From the NCBI RefSeq assembly GCF_020166335.1, contig NZ_JAIUJR010000003.1:124001-188000 (forward strand): a stretch of DNA of 64,000 nucleotides, given 5' to 3'. The number at the start of each line of letters is the position of its first letter. Position 1 is the stretch's first letter. The stretch comes from Winogradskyella alexanderae. GTDB taxonomy: Bacteria > Bacteroidota > Bacteroidia > Flavobacteriales > Flavobacteriaceae. The notes under the pieces are model-generated. The model saw only the letters and a program-made list of their open reading frames with translations. It searched no databases and had not been told where the DNA came from. The position numbers and the translations under genes are program-made. Below are positions 55,591 to 63,513 of this stretch, one piece after another.

Positions 55591-56163
55591 ATGAAAAAAG
55601 TTGTAGTAATAGTAGTAGCTATGATGTTTACATCAATCACCGCTTTTAGTCAAAGCGTATTTGATAAGTTTGAAGACTTAGAAGGTGTAACATCTGTTAT
55701 CTTAAATCAGAAAATGTTTAAAATGTTAGCAACAATGGGTGTAGATATCGATGATCCTGAAACCAAAGAATATGCAGAAATGGCAAATAACATTACCGGG
55801 TTTAAGGTATTTACCACTGGAGACGAGAAAATTTCTGCGGATATGAAAACCACAGTAGATAGATATTTAAAATCTGCGGATCTCGAGGAATTAATGCGCA
55901 TTAAAGATGGAGAACAAACGGTTAAGTTTTATGTCAAAGAGGGTAAAGATGATAATCATGTAAAAGAATTGTTAATGTTTATCACGGGTCTTAAAGAAAT
56001 GACTAAAGATTCTAATATTGAAATTAACGGTGAGAAGCGTGAGTTTGAAACTGTAGTAATGACCTTAACTGGAGATATAGATTTACGACAAGTGTCAAAA
56101 ATCACTAATCAAATGGATATTCCTGGTGGTGAGCAGTTAAAGAAAGCTGAAAAGAAAAACTAA
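55591..56163 (+). CDS. DUF4252 protein, exported
   Basis: A 190-residue protein with a signal peptide (KKVVVIVVAMMFTSITAFSQ) and a DUF4252-like mature region (SVFDKFEDLEGVTSVILNQK, then MANNITGFKVFTT and the late GDIDLRQVSKITNQMDIPGG). No lipobox, so probably periplasmic. It precedes a lipoprotein paralogue of the same family by 6 bp. DUF4252 proteins are frequent in Bacteroidota sigma operons; biochemical role unknown. Confidence 0.85.
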   Translation: MKKVVVIVVAMMFTSITAFSQSVFDKFEDLEGVTSVILNQKMFKMLATMGVDIDDPETKEYAEMANNITGFKVFTTGDEKISADMKTTVDRYLKSADLEELMRIKDGEQTVKFYVKEGKDDNHVKELLMFITGLKEMTKDSNIEINGEKREFETVVMTLTGDIDLRQVSKITNQMDIPGGEQLKKAEKKN

Positions 56164-56169
56164 ATTATA

Positions 56170-56715
56170 ATGACGCAATCAATCAAAAAATTAGTAGTAA
56201 TGTTGCTTTTGGTTACAGCTTTTACAGGTTGTAACCAAGGGCCCACTTTACAAACGTATTACGTAGACAATGAATTGCAGCCTGGCTTTTCCTCATTTGA
56301 TGTACCTGCAAGTGTAATAAACGTTGAGAAAGTTGAAATGACAGATGCCCAACAAGTAGCATACAACTCTGTAGATAAGCTTAATGTTTTAACCTTTGTG
56401 TTGAATGAAACCAATTCAGATGCATATAAAATTGAACTTGAAAAGGTTAATTCGATTCTCAAAAACCCGAAGTATGAAGAGTTGATGAGAGGATCAACAG
56501 CAGAGGGCAGATTTATTGTAAAATTTCTTGGAGAGTCTGAAGCGAGTATTGACGAATTGATACTTTTTGGAAGCGCAAGCGATAAAGGATTTGCAATTGC
56601 AAGAATCTTGGGTGATAATATGAATGCTGGGCAGCTTATGCAATTGGGTGATGTACTCCAAAAAGCAAATATAGAAGACTCCCAACTAGATGGGCTAACA
56701 GATTTTTTTAAATAA
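56170..56715 (+). CDS. DUF4252-like lipoprotein
   Basis: A 181-residue lipoprotein (signal KKLVVMLLLVTAFTGC, lipobox FTGC) whose mature part parallels the previous gene: FSSFDVPASVINVEKVEM, then LNVLTFVLNETNSDAYK and the C-terminal LGDNMNAGQLMQLGDVLQKANI. Together the pair forms a tandem, one probably soluble and one lipid-anchored. Last gene of the operon; it converges on a small membrane protein gene with a 20-bp gap. Confidence 0.8.
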   Translation: MTQSIKKLVVMLLLVTAFTGCNQGPTLQTYYVDNELQPGFSSFDVPASVINVEKVEMTDAQQVAYNSVDKLNVLTFVLNETNSDAYKIELEKVNSILKNPKYEELMRGSTAEGRFIVKFLGESEASIDELILFGSASDKGFAIARILGDNMNAGQLMQLGDVLQKANIEDSQLDGLTDFFK

Positions 56716-56735
56716 ACTGACAAATATTTAAAATG

Positions 56736-56957
56736 TTATTTGGAATCGTCTTGAAATTTATTTTCAAGGCGATTTTTTCTATTTCTCAAGGCAAAATAAA
56801 GTGCTACAACAAGAAGTGCAATGGTGCCAGATATAAGTAAAAATTTTATGATTAAATAGTCAAGGACATCAAAAAGACCTGCAATAAAAAAGCCAATTGT
56901 AATTAAGGATACAAATATTAAAACTATCGTATTCTTATCTGTCGGAAACCAATTCAT
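56736..56957 (-). CDS. Small two-helix membrane protein after purB
   Basis: A 73-residue protein with two hydrophobic helices (about 10-30, 33-56) and a basic/acidic tail (RNRKNRLENKFQDDSK). The ATG overlaps the purB stop by 1 bp, so it is translated from the purB message. No family recognised. Confidence 0.7.
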   Translation of the reverse strand: MNWFPTDKNTIVLIFVSLITIGFFIAGLFDVLDYLIIKFLLISGTIALLVVALYFALRNRKNRLENKFQDDSK

Positions 56958-58300
56958 TATATTCCTGTGTAATTGCTTGGTGATATTGCCTTTAATTCCT
57001 CTTTAATGGATTTAGAAACATCTAGGGCATCAATGAAACCAGAAATAGATTCTTGTGTTATAGCTTCATTCGTTCTGGTCAATCCTTTCAAAGCTTCATA
57101 AGGATTAGGGTAGTTCTCTCGTCTTAATATGGTCTGAATTGCCTCTGCAACAACGGCCCAATTACTCTCAAGATCCTGTTCAAACTTGGTGCTATTTAGA
57201 AGTAGCTTATCAAGCCCTTTCAATGTAGATTTAAAACCAATTAATGTATGTCCAAACGGAACACCGACATTACGTAAAACAGTGCTATCTGTTAAGTCAC
57301 GTTGTAATCTTGAGATTGGCAGTTTTGAAGATAGATGTTCAAAAATGGCATTTGCAATACCTAAATTACCCTCACTATTTTCAAAATCAATCGGATTTAC
57401 TTTGTGTGGCATAGCAGAACTGCCAACTTCCCCCTTTTTGATTTTTTGTTTAAAGTAGTCCATAGAAACATAGGTCCAGATATCTCTGTCTAAATCTATT
57501 ATAATGGTATTAATACGTTTTAAAGCATCAAAAAGAGCAGCCATATGGTCGTAGTGTTCAATCTGGGTAGTAGGGAAGGAATGCTGTAAACCCAACTTTT
57601 CTTGGACAAACTTAGTACCAAAAGCTTTCCAATTTATATCTGGATACGCAACCTTGTGCGCATTAAAATTACCAGTAGCGCCGCCAAATTTTGCCGCACT
57701 TGGGACATCATTAAGCAGATTGAATTGCTCTTTTAATCTAACGACAAATACCATTAGTTCTTTACCCAAACGTGTTGGGGAGGCTGGTTGGCCATGCGTT
57801 CTGGCTAACATTGGTACATTTTTCCATTCATCTGCAAGACTTTCAATTTTTTCAAGTAGTTTAAAGTATTCAGGAACATACACCTCATTCATGGCATCTT
57901 TGATGCTCAATGGAATAGCTGTGTTATTAATATCTTGAGAGGTTAATCCAAAATGGATAAATTCTTTAAAATCAGATAATCCTAAATTATCAAACTTCTC
58001 TTTTATAAAATATTCGACAGCCTTAACATCATGATTGGTGACCTTCTCAATTTCTTTAATGGCAGAAGCATCCAATGGTGTAAAACTCTTGTATATAGCA
58101 CGTAAATCCTCAAAAATATCAGGTGAAATGGATTTTAGTTGAGGTAGTGGAACTTCGCAAAGTGCAATAAAGTATTCTATTTCTACTAAAACTCTATATT
58201 TTATTAGTGCTTCTTCAGAAAAATATTTACCAAGATTATCTACTTTAGATCTGTATCTTCCGTCAATTGGTGAAATTGCATTAAGCGATGTAATAGCCAT
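56957..58300 (-). CDS. purB: Adenylosuccinate lyase
   Basis: Cleaves adenylosuccinate and SAICAR in purine synthesis. It has 447 residues of the fumarase/aspartase superfamily: signature SSAMPHKVNPIDFENSEGN in the flexible active-site loop (catalytic Ser), plus HFGLTSQDINNTA and ARTHGQPASPTRLGKE, which carry the catalytic His residues. It lies with small genes of unknown role, and in the same window as purL but 38 kb away. Confidence 0.96.
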   Translation of the reverse strand: MAITSLNAISPIDGRYRSKVDNLGKYFSEEALIKYRVLVEIEYFIALCEVPLPQLKSISPDIFEDLRAIYKSFTPLDASAIKEIEKVTNHDVKAVEYFIKEKFDNLGLSDFKEFIHFGLTSQDINNTAIPLSIKDAMNEVYVPEYFKLLEKIESLADEWKNVPMLARTHGQPASPTRLGKELMVFVVRLKEQFNLLNDVPSAAKFGGATGNFNAHKVAYPDINWKAFGTKFVQEKLGLQHSFPTTQIEHYDHMAALFDALKRINTIIIDLDRDIWTYVSMDYFKQKIKKGEVGSSAMPHKVNPIDFENSEGNLGIANAIFEHLSSKLPISRLQRDLTDSTVLRNVGVPFGHTLIGFKSTLKGLDKLLLNSTKFEQDLESNWAVVAEAIQTILRRENYPNPYEALKGLTRTNEAITQESISGFIDALDVSKSIKEELKAISPSNYTGI

Positions 58301-58355
58301 TAGTTAGATTTAAAGCCTCAAAGATAAGGAAGTAAGTTAGAAGATTAAATAGACT

Positions 58356-58949
58356 TCATCGGATTTTGGACTTACATCTTGGAACGTTTACACCGAAATC
58401 TTGCAATATATATTTTGCTCTCGCTTTAAATGCTGCACTCTCTGAACTGTAATTTCTTTGTAAATTAAGTTTCAACTCGTTCTGGATCCAATCGAATTCG
58501 GTGCCCAATAAATACAGCGAACTCATACTATATGCTTTAACAGCTACTTTTTGATCAGTTATTAACCAATCAAAACAAATTTCAACCAGTGCTGCACGGT
58601 TGGATATGCTTAGGGCTTCAGTAATTACAGGTGCTTTTTTCTTGTAAAATAATTGAATAAGAATTTCAACTATTTTGGCACACGGCCTTATTGCCGAATC
58701 GAAACGTAGTCTTGATAGATTTGAAATAAAAAAGCCTATATGAGGAAGTATAAGGGCAATATTTTGCTTGCACACAAACTCCAAAATCCAAGCTGCTCTT
58801 ATTGAGATCTTATTATTAACCGTAAACAAAATTTCAAGAAGTGGTTGAAGCAATTTGGGATTTTCCAGTATTAAATTTGCATACTTTGTTCTAGATTCGC
58901 GTGTAGCATTAACGTAATTTAATTCTCTATAAAGTTGGTCTTTTGTCAA
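58356..58949 (-). CDS. HEAT-like alpha-helical protein upstream of purB
   Basis: A 197-residue, almost entirely helical protein resembling short HEAT/armadillo-type repeats (NKISIRAAWILEFVCKQNIA, RFDSAIRPCAKIVEILIQLFYK, DQKVAVKAYSMSSLYLLG). It has no enzymatic motif, although homologues are sometimes labelled adenylosuccinate lyase because of gene position. TTG at 58949 is the best start: no ATG lies nearby. Co-directional with purB (55 bp apart). Confidence 0.7.
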   Translation of the reverse strand: MTKDQLYRELNYVNATRESRTKYANLILENPKLLQPLLEILFTVNNKISIRAAWILEFVCKQNIALILPHIGFFISNLSRLRFDSAIRPCAKIVEILIQLFYKKKAPVITEALSISNRAALVEICFDWLITDQKVAVKAYSMSSLYLLGTEFDWIQNELKLNLQRNYSSESAAFKARAKYILQDFGVNVPRCKSKIR

Positions 58950-58966
58950 ACCGTTTCTTAATTTTG
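58935..58966 (+). promoter_or_regulatory. Predicted promoter of the haem-binding protein gene
   Basis: TTG (58935-58937), 21-nt spacer, TAATTTTG (58959-58966), about 26 nt before the ATG at 58992. It overlaps the first codons of the divergent HEAT-like gene. Confidence 0.5.
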
Positions 58967-58991
58967 GCTCTTCTAAATTAGTTAAAAAATC

Positions 58992-59471
58992 ATGATAAAA
59001 ACACTTCTCAAAAAATTAGGATTAGCTATTTTTCTTGTATTTGTGGTTGCCCAGTTATTTGGTCCACAAAAAAATGATGGAGATATTGCTTCAATTGAAC
59101 CATTTTTGGCGGATACCAACCCACCTGAGGACGTAAAAATGATTCTAAAAACAGCTTGTTTTGATTGTCATAGTGATTACACACGCTACCCATGGTATAA
59201 TACCATCACTCCTGTAAACTATTGGTTAGCAGACCATATAAGACATGGGAAAGGAGATTTTAATGTGTCTAAATGGAATGAATACTCAGACAAGAAAAAA
59301 GATCATAAGCTTGAGGAACTAGCTGAAGAGGTAGAGGAAAAGCATATGCCATTACCGAGTTATACTTGGACACATAGGGATGCCGATTTATCACAAGAAC
59401 AAATCAATGCTATAGTAGAATGGGTAAAAGTTGCAAGAATTAAGTATGCGTTTCAAAAAGAAGCACAGTGA
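58992..59471 (+). CDS. c-type haem-binding domain protein
   Basis: A 159-residue exported or membrane-anchored protein with an N-terminal hydrophobic segment (LKKLGLAIFLVFVVAQLFG), a single CFDCH haem-attachment site (C56, C59, H60) followed by SDYTRYPWYNTITPVNYW, the Haem_bd family signature. M112 or nearby residues could be the distal ligand. Likely periplasmic electron carrier or haem-dependent sensor. The next gene starts inside its stop (GTGA). Confidence 0.85.
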   Translation: MIKTLLKKLGLAIFLVFVVAQLFGPQKNDGDIASIEPFLADTNPPEDVKMILKTACFDCHSDYTRYPWYNTITPVNYWLADHIRHGKGDFNVSKWNEYSDKKKDHKLEELAEEVEEKHMPLPSYTWTHRDADLSQEQINAIVEWVKVARIKYAFQKEAQ

Positions 59472-60700
59472 CCAATAAACTTCTTATAATTGGTTTTGTT
59501 TGGCCAGAACCAAAAAGTTCTGCTGCGGGAAGCAGAATGTTACAATTAATTGAACATTTTAAGGATCTGAATTACGAAATCACATTTTGTTCTATTGCTA
59601 ATAGAACAAGTAAGAGTTTCAATTTAGAGACTCTCGGAATTGCAATAAACCAAATTGAGCTAAATAATTCGTCATTTGATGTTTTTATCAAAAGATTAAA
59701 TCCAGATGTAGTTCTTTTTGACCGCTTCATGACTGAGGAACAATTTGGTTGGCGTGTTTTAGACCAATGCCCTAATGCAATAAGAATTTTGGACACTGAG
59801 GATCTTCATGGTTTACGAAAGGGCAGAGGCTTAGCTATAAAAGCTAACGAAGATTTTGATTTAAGACATCTATTCAATGATTTTACAAAACGTGAAATAG
59901 CTAGTATTTATAAATGTGATTTAAGTTTGATAATTTCAACTTTTGAAATGGAAATCCTAACGGAACGTTTTAAAATAGATCCAAGCATCCTTTATTATAT
60001 TCCATTTTTAGTAAATCAGGTTGATGATCAACAAAAAGCCAGATTACCTGAATATGAAGACCGGCTAAACTTTTTAATCATTGGTAATTTTTTACACCAA
60101 CCCAATTTAGATAGTGTACGACACTTAAAAACCACAATTTGGCCACTCATCAGGAAACAATTACCAGACACCCAATTGCATGTTTATGGTGCCTATGACT
60201 CTGCTAAAGTCACTCAAATGCATAGTGAAAAAGAAGGTTTTTTAATAAAGGGATTTGCTGATGATGTCCATGGAGTTATGCAGAAGATAAGAGTTAGCTT
60301 GGCACCATTACGTTATGGCGCTGGTTTAAAGGGTAAGGTGTTTGATGCTTTTAAGAATGGTACGCCTTGTATGATGTCTACAATAGCATCTGAAGGTATA
60401 TTAGAAACTGATGAAGCTCCTTTATTAATTGATGACGACCCAAATCTATTTGCTAAAAAGGCAATAGACCTCTATATGAATTCGAAATTATGGTACAAGG
60501 CTCAACAATTGGGTTTTGATACCCTTAAGTCCAAATTTACGAGGGAAGATTTTGAACAAGGATTCTTAGAAAAATTGAATGCTATTAGAACTGGGCTAAA
60601 ACAACACCGAGAAAAAAATTTTATTGGACAAATGCTTTTACATCAATCCATGCAGAGTACCAAATATATGAGCAAATGGATTGAGGAAAAGAATAAATGA
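59468..60700 (+). CDS. GT-B family glycosyltransferase
   Basis: A 410-residue protein with GTG start (59468) overlapping the previous stop by 4 bp. The N-terminal domain (about 1-180) begins LLIIGFVWPEPKSSAAGSRM and the C-terminal domain (about 200-370) contains FLIIGNFLHQPN and LAPLRYGAGLKGKVFDAFKNGTP, matching the GT4-type donor-binding part. Probably sugar transfer in envelope or secreted polysaccharide; donor and acceptor unknown. It converges on the small membrane protein with a 2-bp gap. Confidence 0.85.
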   Translation: MTNKLLIIGFVWPEPKSSAAGSRMLQLIEHFKDLNYEITFCSIANRTSKSFNLETLGIAINQIELNNSSFDVFIKRLNPDVVLFDRFMTEEQFGWRVLDQCPNAIRILDTEDLHGLRKGRGLAIKANEDFDLRHLFNDFTKREIASIYKCDLSLIISTFEMEILTERFKIDPSILYYIPFLVNQVDDQQKARLPEYEDRLNFLIIGNFLHQPNLDSVRHLKTTIWPLIRKQLPDTQLHVYGAYDSAKVTQMHSEKEGFLIKGFADDVHGVMQKIRVSLAPLRYGAGLKGKVFDAFKNGTPCMMSTIASEGILETDEAPLLIDDDPNLFAKKAIDLYMNSKLWYKAQQLGFDTLKSKFTREDFEQGFLEKLNAIRTGLKQHREKNFIGQMLLHQSMQSTKYMSKWIEEKNK

Positions 60701-60702
60701 TT

Positions 60703-61059
60703 CTAGTCTTTTGAAAAAAGGATACTCAATTGTTTTCCAAGTATACCAGAAATCCCTGCTGCTAAACCACCTACAATTCCCGTTACGACAATCAGCATGG
60801 TCGTATTCCCGTTTAAATCGAGTAAGGTGGCAACCTTTTTGGCCAAGATAAAATCATTATTTGAGGCAAGGCTGTAACTATAAATTGCCCATAAAATAAA
60901 TATGGCAATAAAGGGTATAAAAAAGACTGCAAAGCGTTTTAAAGGTATTAAAAGCCCTGTTAATGCCGATGCAATCATAACCGAATACCAATTCATAAAC
61001 AATGATAGAACGTATGCAAGTACTATGGTGGCAATGAAGTTAATTAGAGTTTTATTCAT
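60703..61059 (-). CDS. Small four-helix membrane protein
   Basis: A 118-residue protein with about four hydrophobic helices (FIATIVLAYVLSLFM, VMIASALTGLLIPL, FAVFFIPFIAIFILWAIYS, TTMLIVVTGIVGGLAAGIS) and no motif I can name. Its ATG lies inside the end of the penicillin acylase gene (8-bp overlap), so it is translationally coupled to it. Confidence 0.75.
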   Translation of the reverse strand: MNKTLINFIATIVLAYVLSLFMNWYSVMIASALTGLLIPLKRFAVFFIPFIAIFILWAIYSYSLASNNDFILAKKVATLLDLNGNTTMLIVVTGIVGGLAAGISGILGKQLSILFSKD

Positions 61060-63472
61060 TGTTCGTTGGTATTAAGGTTTGTGTACCAATAATTTGATCA
61101 TTGGCTTGATTATTTTGTAAAAAATTAAGCTCATGATATTTACCACTAGCCCAATCGTCAATAAAATTATCATAGTACTTGCTTCCAGGATTGCCTGATT
61201 GGCCACCAGGATAAATGCCTAACGCTGTCGGAGGAGAAGACATTTCGACTATCATTCGCCATGAAGGGCCATGATTTTCAGAAGTGGCATTTACAATATT
61301 ACGGTCTCCACCAATTGGAATGTTAAACCTGGAAAATGCAGGTAAGCCCTGTAACAAGTGACCAGCATAGGTAGCTTTATAACTTTTCCAAACGTAATCG
61401 CCATTATCTTTCTTCCATTCATTTAATGCAACTACAGCTTCTTTAAAACTAATTTGAAATAAATCCTGAGCCGTTTCTTTTTCTGGTGTATCTACTATAT
61501 CCATAAATTCATTATTACCACCATTAGTTAACAAATAAATGGTTTGGTAGGCAAACGGTGTTTTCATAACAGAATCTTCAACTTCAAATTCATCCCAAGT
61601 AAGATTATAGACAGCTTTCCACCACTCACGCCAAATACTTGGTCCTATTTCATCAATATCATTATTAAATTTCCACGCCTTAGCTTGGTTATAAACTTTC
61701 ATTTCCGCATCATTAAAACCAGAAGTATCAAGACTACTTAACATATGTGGCATAAGTTCTGAAGCCTTAAGATTATAATTGTTATTGTGTAAATCTTGTA
61801 TGTCTTTAATACTGAATTTCTCTTTGGATTCGAAAAAATCGTTAATTACCCTATTTCGGTAGGTTTCGTACCTGTCGTTAAAAACAAAATAAGGATAGTT
61901 CTCATCCACGGGATGCTGATTTGCTGAACTTACATAACCTCGTTTAGGATTTTTTGTATGTGCATTAAACTCTTGTGGAATGAACCCTTGCCAATCGTTT
62001 TCAGGTATGCTACCATCCATTACAAATTTACCTTGACCTTCCCATTTGTTAGGTAGTTTTCCTTGTATCCAAAGCGCAATATCACCCTCTACAGATGCAA
62101 ATACAAAATTCTGGGCTGGTGCGTTCCAATAACTAAGTGCATTGGCATAACCGTCGTAATTTTTTGCTTTGTTAAGCTCAATAAACGTACGTTGGTTGTT
62201 GCCTCCCATATGACCAATCCATTTCATGGCATAACCAGCAAGTTCCATGTCTGATTTAAAGTTTTTATCATAAACCACTGGACCATGGTGCGTATAAAGT
62301 ACAGTATCTTTATAACTATCTTTTCCCTTTATTTTGATATCTTCAATGCGCATGGAAACAGCTCTCCAATTTCCATCGTATTTATATTTGGTCCTATCAT
62401 CATTAAATTCAATCTTATACCAATCAATCACATCCCTTGTTGCATTGGTTTCTCCCCAAGCAATATGCTCATTAAATCCAGAAATAACGCCTAAGGCACC
62501 TGGTATGGTTGCGCCAAATGCATTTTGATTTGGAGTGCTAAGCTGCATCACATACCAAATGGAAGGTAGGTTTAGTCCTAAATGAGGATCATTAGCTAAA
62601 ATTGGGTTTCCTGTTGCTGATTTTTCTGCAGAAATAGCCCAGTTGTTACTACCATTATCAGGATTTGGCTGATCAATAATTTCTGTAATTGTATCTAAAG
62701 CTATTTTTTGAGTTTCAGGAAGTGGGGTTTGTGGAACATCAATAAAACTCCAATCCGTATCTTTTGGGATTACAGGGTCGGTAATATCAAAAAAATCCGG
62801 GAAAAGCATATCAAATCTATCCTTTCCAAATAATCGTAAGGCATTGGTATATTGCATGTCGGAGTCTGCACCAGCCAACATTTTTGTCATGTACATTAAT
62901 AAAAGTGCTGTTTTTTCTACAGTCCATGATTCTGGCTCGTAGTCTAATAACTTGTATTCTACAGGGTAAGTTGCTGGTGTAAGTTCGTTTATGTAGTTAT
63001 TGACGCCTTTCGCATAAGCATCAACTAATTTATAGGTTTCTGGATTCTGTTTCATGACAGCAACGGCTTGTTCCGCACCGTAACCCATACCTCTTCGACG
63101 TTCTTGTCTATCGTAATTTAAAGCACTTTCACCAACAATTTCAGATAATCGACCAGCGGCAACATAAGTCTGAAACTCCATTTGCCACAGTCTGTGTTTA
63201 GCAGTTAAATAACCTTGGGTTAGATAAAGATCTTCTTCGTTCTGTGCAAACACATGCGGAATTAATAAATTGTCGTAGTGGACTGAGACTTCTTCTTTGA
63301 GTCCCTCAATGTTTACCTCTCCATTTACAGATTCATCGATTTCATTTTGCCAAATTCCAGTATAAGGATTTAAAAATTTACCAATTGGAGGGATTGTACC
63401 AAACTTTGTATTTAAGGCATAAAAAATTCCTATAGTAAAGACCAAGGAAATAATAATTTTGAGGTGTTTCAT
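61052..63472 (-). CDS. Penicillin acylase family N-terminal-nucleophile hydrolase
   Basis: An 806-residue exported or membrane-anchored enzyme that matures by self-cleavage. The alpha part has GYLTAKHRLWQMEF; the predicted cleavage is G274 / S275 in NPDNGSNNWAI, with Ser275 the N-terminal nucleophile, followed by PILANDPHLGLNLPS of the beta chain. The family hydrolyses amide bonds of penicillins, acyl-homoserine lactones or peptides; specificity cannot be read. It is flanked downstream by a coupled membrane protein and upstream by a CIA30-domain gene on the same strand. Confidence 0.9.
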   Translation of the reverse strand: MKHLKIIISLVFTIGIFYALNTKFGTIPPIGKFLNPYTGIWQNEIDESVNGEVNIEGLKEEVSVHYDNLLIPHVFAQNEEDLYLTQGYLTAKHRLWQMEFQTYVAAGRLSEIVGESALNYDRQERRRGMGYGAEQAVAVMKQNPETYKLVDAYAKGVNNYINELTPATYPVEYKLLDYEPESWTVEKTALLLMYMTKMLAGADSDMQYTNALRLFGKDRFDMLFPDFFDITDPVIPKDTDWSFIDVPQTPLPETQKIALDTITEIIDQPNPDNGSNNWAISAEKSATGNPILANDPHLGLNLPSIWYVMQLSTPNQNAFGATIPGALGVISGFNEHIAWGETNATRDVIDWYKIEFNDDRTKYKYDGNWRAVSMRIEDIKIKGKDSYKDTVLYTHHGPVVYDKNFKSDMELAGYAMKWIGHMGGNNQRTFIELNKAKNYDGYANALSYWNAPAQNFVFASVEGDIALWIQGKLPNKWEGQGKFVMDGSIPENDWQGFIPQEFNAHTKNPKRGYVSSANQHPVDENYPYFVFNDRYETYRNRVINDFFESKEKFSIKDIQDLHNNNYNLKASELMPHMLSSLDTSGFNDAEMKVYNQAKAWKFNNDIDEIGPSIWREWWKAVYNLTWDEFEVEDSVMKTPFAYQTIYLLTNGGNNEFMDIVDTPEKETAQDLFQISFKEAVVALNEWKKDNGDYVWKSYKATYAGHLLQGLPAFSRFNIPIGGDRNIVNATSENHGPSWRMIVEMSSPPTALGIYPGGQSGNPGSKYYDNFIDDWASGKYHELNFLQNNQANDQIIGTQTLIPTNNE

Positions 63473-63513
63473 TAGCTAAAAGTAATAACAGTCAGAAAGA
63501 TACCAAATAAATA

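Noticed and set aside
56259..56723. A 154-codon minus-strand open frame over the second DUF4252 gene
   Set aside because: Shadow frame; the plus-strand gene has a lipobox, family similarity and operon context.
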